The notes: generated from the sequence alone by a model not told the origin. A DNA stretch of 64,000 bases from PFJX01 sp031426815 (GCA_031426815.1 JASJPG010000027.1:1-64000), one strand, 5' to 3'; counted from the stretch's first letter, positions 51,092-60,542 are shown. Numbers and translations are program-made.

Positions 51092-53347
51092 ATGCGCTTT
51101 CTGCTCGCCCTCGCGCTGTTGCTGACGGGATTTGTTCATGCCGACGAGGAATTGCTGGAACCGGAAAAGGCCTTCCGTTACTCCGCCAGACTGCTTGAAC
51201 CGGGCAAAGCCGAAGCCCGCTTTCAGATCGCCGATGGCTATTACCTGTATCGCGACAAGATCAAGTTTTCCGCCGAAGCCGGCATCAAGCTGGGCACACC
51301 GGTATTGCCCGCCGGCAAGATCAAGCAGGACGACAACTTCGGCAAGGTGGCAACCTACCGCGGCGACATTCGCGTGCGGATTCCCTTCACCTATACCGAC
51401 GGTGCGGCGAAAAGCTTCAAACTGAATGCGACTTATCAGGGCTGCGCCGATCTGGGTGTCTGCTATCAGCCGCAAGACGGCGTTGCGACCATCGCCGCGG
51501 CGAGCCAGGCACCGACGGCAACGCCGGCAGCACCGGCCACGGTCATTCCCGTCGCGCTGCAGCAACAGAGCCCGGAAGCCCTGGCGCGGTTGAAGGCGCT
51601 GGCGAGCGATTTCGCGGGCGCACCGGCGGAACCCGAATTCCTGCCGCCGGAAGAAGCGTTCAAGCTGGTACTGGCGCCGCGTGCCGATGGCAATCTGGAT
51701 GCCCGTTTCACCATTGCCAAAGACTATTACCTGTATCGCGACAAAATCACCTTCAAGGTCGTCGAACCGGCCGGCGTCAGCGTTACCGGCATCGACTTCC
51801 CGACTGCGGAAGAAAAGTACGACCCCAACTTCGGCAAAATGTTTGTCTATCACCAGTCGTTCAGTGCGGTCGTACGCCTGTCCGGCGTCCCGGCTGGCAC
51901 CAAAAGTCTGAGACTGGAAACATCGCATCAGGGTTGCAGCGACAAGGGCATCTGCTATCCGCCGCTGGATCAGACGATGTTGGTCGATCTCACCGCAACG
52001 CCGGCGGCGATCAACCCGCCTGCGCCGGAGAAAGCCGCCGAGCAAGACACGTCCGACACCGGCCGCGTCACCGCCATTCTGCAAGGCGGCAATTACTGGC
52101 TGGTGGTGGTCAGCTTCTTCGGCTTCGGCCTGCTGCTGTCCCTGACGCCGTGCGTATTCCCGATGATTCCGATCCTGTCCGGCATTATCGTCGGCCAGGG
52201 CCATCAAATCACCAAGCGCAAAGGCTTCCTGCTCTCGTTGGCCTACGTGCTCGGCATGGCGGTGACTTACGCCATGGCCGGCGTCGCCGCCGGTCTGTCC
52301 GGCACGCTGATTTCCAACGCGCTGCAGAACCCCTGGGCGCTGGGCACTGGAGCAGCCATCTTCGTGGCGCTGTCGCTGTCCATGTTCGGCTTCTTCGAAT
52401 TGCAGATGCCCAGTTTCCTGCAAAGCCGCTTTACTGAAGCCAGCAACCGCATCCAGGGCGGCCGCTTCACCAGCGTGTTCGTGATGGGCGCCATCTCGGC
52501 GCTGATCGTCGGCCCCTGCGTCGCCGCGCCGCTGGCCGGCGCCCTGCTCTACATCAGCCAGACCAGCGATGTCGTGCTCGGCGGCGTCTCGTTGTTCTCG
52601 CTGGCGATCGGCATGGGCATGCCGCTGTTGCTGATCGGCCTCTCGGCCGGCGCCTTGTTGCCCAGGGCCGGCGGCTGGATGGACGCGGTCAAACGCTTCT
52701 TCGGCGTCGCGCTACTCGCCGTGGCAATCTGGCTGGTCTCACCGCTGCTGTCCGAAATCGTGCAGATGCTGTTGTGGGCCGCGCTGTTGATCATTTCCGC
52801 GATGTTCCTGCATGCGCTGGAACCGCTGGCGGTCAATGCCAAAGGCTTCGCCCGCTTCTGGAAAGGTATCGGCATGATCGCGCTGATCGCCGGTGTCGCG
52901 CTGCTGTTGGGCGCGATGGGCGGCAGCCGCGATCTGCTGCAACCACTTTCGGTGTTCCAGGGCGGCGGCGCAGTAGCGGCAGAGAAACCGCACCTCACGT
53001 TCCGGCGCGTGAAAAACGTCGCCGATCTGGACGCTGCAATCCAAGGCGCCGGCGGCCGCGCCGTGATGCTCGATTTCTATGCCGACTGGTGCGTCTCCTG
53101 CAAGGAAATGGAGAAGCTTACCTTCACCGATGCCAAGGTCCAGGCCAAACTAAAAGACGTGTTGCTGCTGCAGGCCGACGTCACCGCCAACAGCGCCGAA
53201 GACAAGGAGCTGCTGGCCCGCTTCAAGCTGTTCGGCCCGCCCGGCATCGTGTTCTTCGACAAGACCGGCGCGGAAGTCGCCTACCGCGTGGTCGGTTATG
53301 AACCTGCCGAGAAATTCCTCGACAGTCTGAACAAAGCGCTGCCTTGA
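51092..53347 (+). CDS. dsbD: Thiol:disulfide interchange protein DsbD with two N-terminal alpha domains
   Basis: 751 residues; E. coli DsbD has 565. Carries electrons from cytosolic thioredoxin to periplasmic thiols. Signal peptide (to about 17). There are two consecutive DsbD-alpha domains: about 20-135 with YQGCADLGVCYQP, and about 185-305 with HQGCSDKGICYPP. Both retain the paired cysteines. The eight-segment membrane domain follows with LTPCVFPMIPILSG and IVGPCVAAPLAGALLY, then the C-terminal thioredoxin domain with YADWCVSCKEME. The internal duplication explains the extra length. It may serve two partners or simply raise flux. Confidence 0.94.
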   Translation: MRFLLALALLLTGFVHADEELLEPEKAFRYSARLLEPGKAEARFQIADGYYLYRDKIKFSAEAGIKLGTPVLPAGKIKQDDNFGKVATYRGDIRVRIPFTYTDGAAKSFKLNATYQGCADLGVCYQPQDGVATIAAASQAPTATPAAPATVIPVALQQQSPEALARLKALASDFAGAPAEPEFLPPEEAFKLVLAPRADGNLDARFTIAKDYYLYRDKITFKVVEPAGVSVTGIDFPTAEEKYDPNFGKMFVYHQSFSAVVRLSGVPAGTKSLRLETSHQGCSDKGICYPPLDQTMLVDLTATPAAINPPAPEKAAEQDTSDTGRVTAILQGGNYWLVVVSFFGFGLLLSLTPCVFPMIPILSGIIVGQGHQITKRKGFLLSLAYVLGMAVTYAMAGVAAGLSGTLISNALQNPWALGTGAAIFVALSLSMFGFFELQMPSFLQSRFTEASNRIQGGRFTSVFVMGAISALIVGPCVAAPLAGALLYISQTSDVVLGGVSLFSLAIGMGMPLLLIGLSAGALLPRAGGWMDAVKRFFGVALLAVAIWLVSPLLSEIVQMLLWAALLIISAMFLHALEPLAVNAKGFARFWKGIGMIALIAGVALLLGAMGGSRDLLQPLSVFQGGGAVAAEKPHLTFRRVKNVADLDAAIQGAGGRAVMLDFYADWCVSCKEMEKLTFTDAKVQAKLKDVLLLQADVTANSAEDKELLARFKLFGPPGIVFFDKTGAEVAYRVVGYEPAEKFLDSLNKALP

Positions 53348-53369
53348 TCTCAGCTTTGGAAAGGCGTCG

Positions 53370-53909
53370 ATGAAATCGCCTCGACTGGCCATGCTTGCCG
53401 TCGCGCTTGCGTTTGGTGCGGCACTGGTCGGTCAACGTTACTGGGCGGAGCCGCCGAACCCGCTGATCGGCACGCCGGAAGAGGTGCGGCCGGCCGCGTT
53501 CTGGGCGACGCAATTGCCCGATCTGCAGAATCGGACGCAAGCGCTCAAGCAATGGCAAGGCAAGGTGCTGGTGGTGAATTTCTGGGCGCCCTGGTGCCCG
53601 CCCTGCCGGCAGGAAATTCCCGCTTTCATCCGCATGCAGGAACGCCTCGAAACACAAGGCTTGCAGTTCGTCGGCATCGCGCTCGATGAAGCCGACAAGG
53701 TCGCCGCCTTTGTCGCCGCAAGCGGCATCAATTACCCGATCCTGCTCGGCACTGCCGCTGCCGCGGCGCTGTCCGACAACGCCGGCAACCGCCAGGGCGG
53801 CCTGCCCTACACCGTGCTGTTCGACCGCCAGGGCAATGCCGTCGCCACGCTCACCGGCAGTGTCACCGAAGCGCGCCTGGAAACCCTGTTGAAACCGCTG
53901 CTTGAGTGA
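53370..53909 (+). CDS. TlpA/ResA-like thioredoxin-fold protein
   Basis: 179 residues. An N-terminal membrane anchor or signal (about 5-20) is followed by a redoxin domain with FWAPWCPPCRQEIP (CxxC at about 75) and GLPYTVLFDRQGNAVATL near the end. Periplasmic reductant for cytochrome c maturation or other thiols. Direct neighbour of dsbD, its likely electron donor. It overlaps or abuts the next gene. Confidence 0.9.
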   Translation: MKSPRLAMLAVALAFGAALVGQRYWAEPPNPLIGTPEEVRPAAFWATQLPDLQNRTQALKQWQGKVLVVNFWAPWCPPCRQEIPAFIRMQERLETQGLQFVGIALDEADKVAAFVAASGINYPILLGTAAAAALSDNAGNRQGGLPYTVLFDRQGNAVATLTGSVTEARLETLLKPLLE

Positions 53910-53916
53910 CCAAACC

Positions 53917-54672
53917 GTGACCCCAACCGCACAACCCGTCACCCCGTCGCGCTCGTTGCTCAGCGCCGCCGGCCGCGCCATCGGCGATTACGCGATGATT
54001 CGCGACGGCGACCGGATACTGCTCGGCCTCTCCGGCGGCAAGGACAGTCTGTCGCTGCTGCACATCCTGCTGCATCTGCAGAAAAAGGCGCCGATCAAAT
54101 TCGAACTCGCCGCCTGCACGGTCGACCCGCAATCGCCGGAATACGATCCATCGCCATTGAAAGCCTATCTGGCCGATCTGGGCGTGCCGTATTTCTACGA
54201 ATCGCAGCCGATTCTGGAGCAGGCCGAAACCCATATGAAGGGCACCTCCTTCTGCGCCTATTGCTCGCGTATGCGGCGCGGCATTCTGTACGCACAAGCC
54301 CGCCTGCATGGCTACAACGTCCTGGCGCTGGCGCAGCATCTGGACGATCTGGCGGAAAGCTTTCTGATGAGCGCCTTCTTCGGCGGCAAGCTGCGCACCA
54401 TGCAGGCGCATTACCTGAACGACGCCGGCGATGTGCGCGTGATCCGGCCGCTGATCTATGCGCGCGAGCGGCAGACTCGCGATTTCGCGAAGAATGCCGG
54501 ATTGCCAGTCATCTTCGAAAACTGCCCGGCCTGCTTTTCCATGCCGATGCAGCGCATGCACATGAAGCAATTGCTGGCCGAACAGGAAAAGCAGCATCCG
54601 CAACTGTTTGCCAATCTGCTCACCGCGATGAAGCCGCTGATGGCATTGCAAGGCCCGGAGAGCGAATCATGA
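53917..54672 (+). CDS. TtcA-family PP-loop ATPase (tRNA 2-thiocytidine type)
   Basis: 251 residues from a GTG at 53917; TTG at 53902, inside the tlpA-like stop region, is the alternative. The PP-loop is LSGGKDSLSLL. The cluster and sulfur ligands are CAYCSRMRRG and NCPACF. The expected GHH-x-DD region reads AQHLDDLAESFLM. TtcA activates and thiolates C32 of tRNAs; this sequence belongs to a divergent branch, so the tRNA target is not certain. Followed after 10 bp by apaH. Confidence 0.82.
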   Translation: MTPTAQPVTPSRSLLSAAGRAIGDYAMIRDGDRILLGLSGGKDSLSLLHILLHLQKKAPIKFELAACTVDPQSPEYDPSPLKAYLADLGVPYFYESQPILEQAETHMKGTSFCAYCSRMRRGILYAQARLHGYNVLALAQHLDDLAESFLMSAFFGGKLRTMQAHYLNDAGDVRVIRPLIYARERQTRDFAKNAGLPVIFENCPACFSMPMQRMHMKQLLAEQEKQHPQLFANLLTAMKPLMALQGPESES

Positions 54673-54682
54673 GAACTGATGT

Positions 54683-55516
54683 ATGAGCACCTATGTCGTC
54701 GGCGATATCCAGGGCTGCCATGCCGCGCTGGAACAACTGCTCGCAGCACTCGAATTCGACCGCAAACAAGATCGCCTCTGGATTACCGGCGATCTGGTCA
54801 ACCGCGGCGAGGATTCGCTGGCCGTGCTGCGTTGGTGCGTGGCGCACGACGATTGCGTCGTCGCCGTGCTGGGCAATCACGACCTGCATCTGCTGGCCGT
54901 GGCGGAAGGCTTCGTGCCGCCGCACCGCAAGGACACGCTGGAGACCATACTCGCTGCGCCCGACCGAGACCTGTTGCTGACCTGGTTGCGCCAGCGTCCG
55001 CTGCTGCATCGCGACGGCCCCTGGTTGATGGTGCATGCCGGGCTGCCGCCGGAATGGGATGCGCAGCAGGCGCAGGCCTTGGCCGGCGAACTTGAATCCG
55101 CGCTGCGCGGGCCGGATTGGCGCAACTTCCTCGCCCAGATGTACGGCAACGAACCGCGCCGCTGGTCGCCCGATCTACGCGATCAGGAGCGCCTGCGTTT
55201 CATCGCCAACACGTTGACCCGCACCCGCTACCTGCACCCGGACGGCAGCCTGGAATTCCAGCACAAGCTCGGCCTCGGCACCGCGCCGGCCGACCTGACG
55301 CCATGGTTCGATTTCCCCGGTCGCGCCAGTGCCGGCGGCAAGGACAGCGTGCGCATTCTGTTCGGCCACTGGTCGACACTGGGTCTCTTGGTCAGGGAAG
55401 ATGTCATCGCGCTCGATACCGGTTGCCTGTGGGGCGGCGCGCTCACCGCCTTCCGACTGGACGACGAGCAGTGTTTCCAGGTGCGCTGTTCAGCACGAGG
55501 GACGCCGAATTCGTAA
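54683..55516 (+). CDS. apaH: Bis(5'-nucleosyl)-tetraphosphatase, symmetrical
   Basis: 277 residues, family length. Hydrolyses Ap4A to two ADP. Metallophosphoesterase motifs: VVGDIQGCHAALEQLL, GDLVNRGEDS, LGNHDLHLL, MVHAGLPPEW and FGHWSTLGL, with ALDTGCLWGGALTAFRL near the end. Last gene before the IS110-type element, which begins within 20 bp of its stop and does not disrupt it. Confidence 0.95.
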   Translation: MSTYVVGDIQGCHAALEQLLAALEFDRKQDRLWITGDLVNRGEDSLAVLRWCVAHDDCVVAVLGNHDLHLLAVAEGFVPPHRKDTLETILAAPDRDLLLTWLRQRPLLHRDGPWLMVHAGLPPEWDAQQAQALAGELESALRGPDWRNFLAQMYGNEPRRWSPDLRDQERLRFIANTLTRTRYLHPDGSLEFQHKLGLGTAPADLTPWFDFPGRASAGGKDSVRILFGHWSTLGLLVREDVIALDTGCLWGGALTAFRLDDEQCFQVRCSARGTPNS

Positions 55517-55544
55517 GCCCCGTAGGGGGTATATGGACTCCTCC

Positions 55545-56001
55545 CGACAATCAAGGGCCAGGTCGGGGTATTTTTTCAGGGTTGGGGGCGGCCGGATCGG
55601 AGTGAGCTGCAGAGTTATCCACGGCCGCCCGCCCGGGAGCGCGCCTCTCACGCTGGCGGGAGGGCGGGCGGCGGTGGATAACTCGTCGCACTCGGGACGC
55701 GGGTGGATCGGGCCACCGGTTTTTGCATTGGGAACCGGGATCAAAGCGACAACACAGGGGTAACAAGAGCGAATCACGTCTCTGGCGCCAAGGTGCGACT
55801 GCGCGCGTATATCCGACCTGTTGGTGGAGGACGCTGCCTCCTGGCCATGATGGGCATCCGCGCGGCGGGGGCTGATCGCAATAGCGGCCTCGAAGGCCAT
55901 CGCCCTACTCAGACTCTCCCGCCGCCGGTTCGACCTGATTGCCATCACGTTCATCTTCAAGCGCAACCGCGTGTTGATGGGTTGATCCAGATAGCAACGG
56001 C
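55545..56001 (-). ncRNA. IS 3' non-coding end, expected bridge-RNA region
   Basis: No supported gene. It contains a 23-bp inverted repeat (55612-55684) and further GC-rich pairs. The position 3' of an IS1111-group transposase fits the bridge (seeker) RNA locus of IS110 elements; guide loops cannot be assigned by eye. Confidence 0.45.
55612..55684. repeat. 23-bp inverted repeat with DnaA-box-like ends
   Basis: The arm 55612-55634 (GAGTTATCCACGGCCGCC...) pairs with 55662-55684 with one mismatch around a 27-base loop that can itself pair. Each arm carries TTATCCAC, eight of nine bases of the DnaA box. Confidence 0.7.
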
Positions 56002-56778
56002 TCAGGCCGCTGCCATGCCGAATTGGTTGTCATAGGCGCCGCCTCGGACGATCAACGCCCAGGCGATGCGTGCGTTCTTGTTGGCCAGGGCCACGGCGGC
56101 CACATTCTTGTACCGACGCGCCACCACGCCGACGATCCAGCGGCTGCGCGGATCGGTCTTGTTGGCGGCGGCCTGAATCTCGCCATCGAGTTGATCCACG
56201 CGCATATCCAGTTCCACCAGGTCCGCTTGCAGGCCAATCAGCAACCGCCGGAACAAGTCGGACAGGCCGTTCTCGACGTCTTCCTGAATCTCCGGCAGGG
56301 CGTGCCGCAAGGTGTTGATTCCAACCGGAACGATCACGCCATATTCCGCCAGGAGGCCGCGGATCTGGTTGGCCTTGGCGGTGCGCTGGCGGACCAGTTC
56401 GCTGCGGATGCGATGCACAGCCATCACGTCCTGCTGGGCAACGGTCTTGGCCGTGACGAAGCGCATGTTGGGCCGCCCGACCGCTTCGCAGATCGCCTCT
56501 GCATCGTTGGCATCGTTCTTCTGGCTTTTGACATAGGGTTTGACGAACTGCGGTGCGATCAACTTGACCTCATGCCCCATACGGCTGAATTCCCGTGCCC
56601 AGCAATGGGCGCCGGCGCAGGCTTCCATGCCGATCCGACAGGGCGGGAGCTTCTCGAAGTAGTCACGGACTTGGCGGCGGGTGCACTTGCGTTTGATCAC
56701 GACACGTTCATCGCGGTCGACTCCGTGGATTTGAAACACGTTCTTTGCCAAATCCAAACCAATGCGGGTAACGTTCAT
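56002..56778 (-). pseudogene. IS110-family transposase with internal deletion
   Basis: 258 residues; intact relatives have about 340. The N-terminal DEDD domain is good (IGLDLAKNVFQIHGVD with Asp9, MEACAGAHCW, KNDANDAEAI). The coiled linker reads LVELDMRVDQLDGEIQAAANK to residue 207. The text then passes straight into DPRSRWIVGVVARRYKNVAAVALANK, which belongs to the extreme C-terminus. The Transposase_20 (helix-hairpin-helix, IPGVGPLTA and LGLVPRQHSSGGK region) that should lie between is missing, including the catalytic Ser. The join is in frame near 56157. It cannot be an active recombinase alone, but might still be a substrate for one in trans. Confidence 0.85.
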
Positions 56779-56894
56779 TTCGGACTCCTTTCTTCGCGTG
56801 ACTGGTGGTGACTTCTCCAGTCTGGCACGTAGATGTCGTAGCAGGGAGAGGAGTCCATCCCATTGGAAAAACGCAGCGCCTTCCGCCCTACACC

Positions 56895-57626
56895 CTATAT
56901 CCCCAACGCCGAACGTATCGCTGCTTCGGCCTGTTTCGCCAATTCCCGCCGGTGTATTCCATTGTTTTCCAGCGGCGGCAGAAAGGTCACTTCGACAATC
57001 AGGCCGCGCAAACTGGCGATGCGCCAGAGCGACTCGAGCAAGGTCATGCCACCGTAGTAAGCCGCGTCCAGACAGGGCGCGCCCTCAGGGTGGCGATAGC
57101 GGATGGAAGCGGGTATCACCGGGCAGCCCGCTGCAACTGCGGGTTGAAATAACGAAGGAAAGAATGGCAGCATGTCCTGTCCGTCCGACGTAGTTCCTTC
57201 AGGAAAGAAGGCCAGAATTTCACCGGCGTGCAATTCGGCCGCCATCTCCTGATTCACCCGGATCGCGTCGGATTTTTTTTCGCGCGCGATAAACAAGGTG
57301 CCGGTCGCCTTCGCCAGGACGCCCACCAGAGGCCAATCGCGCACTTCAGCCTTGGAAATGAAACGGACCGGCAGCAGGCTGTATAGGACGTGGATATCGA
57401 TCCAGGAAACATGATTGGCCACCAATACCGTCCCGCCGGCTGGCAGAGCGCCGCTGACGCGTACATCGACCTTCAGAATCCGCATCAGCTTGCCGGCCCA
57501 GGCAATCATGTAGCGGTTGCGGGCGGCCAGATCCTTGCGCGGGTAGAAAAACAAGGCCGTACCGACGCCGCTCAGCACCAGACCGAAGACCCGCAGGAGT
57601 TTGATGACGGGACGGATCATGGCCAT
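56895..57626 (-). CDS. plsC: 1-acyl-sn-glycerol-3-phosphate acyltransferase
   Basis: 243 residues. Acylates lysophosphatidate at the membrane. One N-terminal hydrophobic segment, the HX4D motif NHVSWID, and FPEGTTSDGQDM are present. Follows ppc by 1 bp and so is co-transcribed. The IS110-type element lies 35 bp beyond its stop and leaves it intact. Confidence 0.93.
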   Translation of the reverse strand: MAMIRPVIKLLRVFGLVLSGVGTALFFYPRKDLAARNRYMIAWAGKLMRILKVDVRVSGALPAGGTVLVANHVSWIDIHVLYSLLPVRFISKAEVRDWPLVGVLAKATGTLFIAREKKSDAIRVNQEMAAELHAGEILAFFPEGTTSDGQDMLPFFPSLFQPAVAAGCPVIPASIRYRHPEGAPCLDAAYYGGMTLLESLWRIASLRGLIVEVTFLPPLENNGIHRRELAKQAEAAIRSALGI

Positions 57627-57627
57627 C

Positions 57628-60453
57628 TCACCCGGTATTCCGCATGCCGGCGGCGATGGCGTTGATCGAACGCAGCAAGGGCTCCAGCCAGGGCGTATCG
57701 ACCGCCTCGTCCTGGCGCAGTTTGCGCAGCAGCACGACCTGGATGTGATTGAGCGGATCCAGATACGGATTGCGTTGGTTCAAAGAAATCGCCAGTTCCG
57801 GCGACTCCTCCAGCAGCGTCTGCAGATCGGCCACATTCAGAATCTGCCGGACGCTGCGGGCGTATTCCTCGCGAATGGTGTCGTAAACCTGCTTGCCCTG
57901 GGCCGCATCTGGACACAGGCTGGCGTATTCACGGGCGATGTTCATGTCGGTCTTGGTCAGCGCCATTTGCGCATTGGCCAGCAAGGTGCGGAAGAACGGC
58001 CACTCGCGATACATGTTCTGCAGCTTGGCCAGCCGCGCCAGATCGTTGCCGCGCCAGCTTTCCAGCGCCGCACCGATGCCATACCAGGCCGGCAGGGCGT
58101 GGCGCGACTGACCCCAGGCGAATACCCAGCCGATGGCACGCACCGAATCCTTGGAACGGTCGCCTTTCTTGCGATGCGACGGGCGCGAGCCGATGTTCAT
58201 CAGGCCGATTTCACGCACCGGCGTGGCTTCGTAGAAGTAATCCAGGAAGCCCGGCGTCCGCTCGGTCAGCCTGCGGTAATGGCTTTCACCGGCACGGGCA
58301 ATCGCGTCCATGATGCCGAGGTAATCCTTGCGGTCCGGCTGCGCCGAGCCGATCAGATGGCTGCTGGCGCGCAGCAGGCCGCTGACGCCCAGAGTCAGTT
58401 CGTACACCGCCGTTTCCATGTTGTTGTACTTGTAGAACAACACTTCGCCCTGTTCGGTCAGCTTGAGCTGGCCGCGCACCGTCCCGGCCGGCTGCGCCAG
58501 GATGGCTTCGTAAGTGGGGCCGCCGCCGCGCCCCAGCGTGCCGCCGCGGCCGTGGAACAACCGGCAGGGAATGCCCTTCGCCTGCGACACGGCGACGATG
58601 CGTTTCTGCGCGTCGTAAAGACTCCAGGCCGAGGCCAGGATGCCGCCGTCCTTGCAGGAATCCGAATAGCCGAGCATGACTTCCTGGCCCTGCCCTGCCG
58701 CATCCAGCAGGCGCCGGTACACCGGCAGTTCGTAAAGTTGGGTCAACACCGATTCGACCCGCTGCAGATCGTCGATGGTCTCGAACAACGGCGACACGCC
58801 GATATGGCAATACCAGTTGCCGGCCAGCCGCCCGGCGAGTCCGGCCTGCGAGGCCAGCAGCATGACTTCCATGACGTGCGAAGCCGAATGCGTCATCGAG
58901 ATCACATATTTGCCGAAGCAGGCCGGACCGAGGTGACGGCGGGCATGCGCGATGAGCTGGAACAGCCGCAACGTTTCCTGCGCGGCGGGCGTCAGGCTGG
59001 CGAGATCGAACTCCAGCGCATTCGGATTGGCGATGGCCTCGCTCAGCAAGACCAGACGCGCGCTTTCGTCGAGTGACAGGTAGTCGATAGCGAGCGCGGC
59101 GCGCAGCACTTCCGCCACCGCCTGGCTATGCCGGCCGGACTCCTGGCGCACATCGAGTTGCAGCAGGTGGAAGCCGAAGGTCTCGACCAGACGGATCAGA
59201 TCGAGCAGTTCGCGGTTGGCGACTTCGCTATCGCCATGGCTGATCAGGGAATCCCGGATCAGGTGCAGGTCGTTCAGGAACGCCCGGTCGCTCGCGTAGC
59301 CGGATTGCTCCGAGCTGAACTCAACGTCCTGTTCCACCAGGTCGAGATTGCGGCGTATTCGCAGACCCATGATTTCCAGCTTGCGCCGGTATGGCTCCTG
59401 CAAATAGCGATTCGTGCGCGCGCCCAACATGGCACCGGCCTGCGCCACATCCTGTTCGAGATCGGCCATGAAGGCAGCGGATGGACAGCACAGACGGATC
59501 GAGTAGGAAAGCTGGTCGCTCAACAGTTCCAGCCGCCGCAAATACTCGCTGTAAGCGGTCTGCGCCTGCATGCGCCACGCCATCGCCGTGACTTGGGTGG
59601 TCACCAGCGGGTGGCCGTCGCGGTCGCCGCCGATCCAGGAACCGAAACGCAAAAAACTCGGCGTGACGATTTCCGTAGGCGCCAACTCGCCGTAGACGTC
59701 GGCCAGCGAGCGCGTGAAGTTGCGGTAGACCTGGGTTACGGCCTGGAACAGCGATAGCGGGAAGTAGGACAGGCCGGCGCGTATCTCATCGCTGACATCG
59801 AGCTTGCTGGCACGTACCTCGTCGGTATTCCACAGGATATGGATCTGGTTGGACAGTTGCTGGATCGCCTCGTCGCGATACATACCGCGCACGCGCGGGT
59901 CGTCCAGCGTCTCGATGGACAGGAAGATGTTGCGCAGTGCGCCCTTGATGGTGCGGCGCTTGGCCTCGGATGGATGCGCGGTGATGACCGGCAGGTAACA
60001 CAGTTGCGACAGCAAATTCTTCAGATCTGCCGCCTTGATTCCCTGTTCCCGCAGCGCCAGCAACGTGTCGTGGAAGGAACCGGGCCACATCTGGGCGCCC
60101 TGCTGCACGGCGCGGCGACGTTCGCGCAACGCAATCGCTTCCTCGGCGATATTGATCAAGCTGAAGTAGATATTGAACGCCCGGATGATCTGGTTGAGCG
60201 CTTCCGGCTCCTGACGGTTGATCAGCTCGATCAGTTGGCGGCGCCGGGTTTGCGATTCGCGTGCGCGCAGGGCGATGAATCCCAGCCGCAACTCACCGAT
60301 GACCTGATAGACCGCCGGCGCCAACTGACGCTTCAAAACCTTGCTGAGCAGCAGATTGAGCAAGCGCTCGCGGCTGCGGAGTTCTTTCGAATGCGAAGTC
60401 GATACTGCGGGCATGTGCAATTCAGGAGTTGGGTCTGGAACGGATAGTGCCAT
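57628..60453 (-). CDS. ppc: Phosphoenolpyruvate carboxylase
   Basis: 941 residues from the ATG at 60453 (MALSVPDPTPELH); ATGs at 60510 and 60414 are alternatives and none has a clear ribosome site. Carboxylates PEP to oxaloacetate to feed the TCA cycle. The catalytic His lies in VITAHPSEAKRRT; usual members have HPTE, and a Ser in that position is tolerated in this branch. RFGSWIGGDRDGHPLV, FHGRGGTLGRGGGPTYEAIL, and the C-terminal AGMRNTG tetramer/active-site end are intact. Confidence 0.95.
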   Translation of the reverse strand: MALSVPDPTPELHMPAVSTSHSKELRSRERLLNLLLSKVLKRQLAPAVYQVIGELRLGFIALRARESQTRRRQLIELINRQEPEALNQIIRAFNIYFSLINIAEEAIALRERRRAVQQGAQMWPGSFHDTLLALREQGIKAADLKNLLSQLCYLPVITAHPSEAKRRTIKGALRNIFLSIETLDDPRVRGMYRDEAIQQLSNQIHILWNTDEVRASKLDVSDEIRAGLSYFPLSLFQAVTQVYRNFTRSLADVYGELAPTEIVTPSFLRFGSWIGGDRDGHPLVTTQVTAMAWRMQAQTAYSEYLRRLELLSDQLSYSIRLCCPSAAFMADLEQDVAQAGAMLGARTNRYLQEPYRRKLEIMGLRIRRNLDLVEQDVEFSSEQSGYASDRAFLNDLHLIRDSLISHGDSEVANRELLDLIRLVETFGFHLLQLDVRQESGRHSQAVAEVLRAALAIDYLSLDESARLVLLSEAIANPNALEFDLASLTPAAQETLRLFQLIAHARRHLGPACFGKYVISMTHSASHVMEVMLLASQAGLAGRLAGNWYCHIGVSPLFETIDDLQRVESVLTQLYELPVYRRLLDAAGQGQEVMLGYSDSCKDGGILASAWSLYDAQKRIVAVSQAKGIPCRLFHGRGGTLGRGGGPTYEAILAQPAGTVRGQLKLTEQGEVLFYKYNNMETAVYELTLGVSGLLRASSHLIGSAQPDRKDYLGIMDAIARAGESHYRRLTERTPGFLDYFYEATPVREIGLMNIGSRPSHRKKGDRSKDSVRAIGWVFAWGQSRHALPAWYGIGAALESWRGNDLARLAKLQNMYREWPFFRTLLANAQMALTKTDMNIAREYASLCPDAAQGKQVYDTIREEYARSVRQILNVADLQTLLEESPELAISLNQRNPYLDPLNHIQVVLLRKLRQDEAVDTPWLEPLLRSINAIAAGMRNTG

Positions 60454-60542
60454 TGCGCGGGCCAGATGACGACCATCCTGAAGCCAGGACAGCGCTCCCG
60501 CGCTGCCCATGATGCGACCGTTGCGGCCGCATCATTCAAGCA

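Larger units (their letters stand above)
55531..56860 (-). mobile_element. IS110-family element, IS1111 group, probably defective
   Basis: Ends are marked by ATGGACTCCTCCC near 55531 and the inverted GGGAGAGGAGTCCAT ending near 56860 (one base extra). The transposase gene lies on the minus strand at 56002-56778, leaving about 470 bp of structured non-coding DNA at its 3' side. A long 3' non-coding end with subterminal inverted repeats is the mark of the IS1111 group, where this region is expected to encode the bridge RNA. No target duplication is expected for this family. Exact tips are not certain. Confidence 0.78.

Noticed and set aside
55490..55966. 158-codon minus-strand frame after the transposase
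   Set aside because: It lies in the structured IS non-coding end, overlaps apaH, and has no motif or ribosome site.
57601..59076. 491-codon open frame antisense to ppc
   Set aside because: Shadow of ppc with no family signal.
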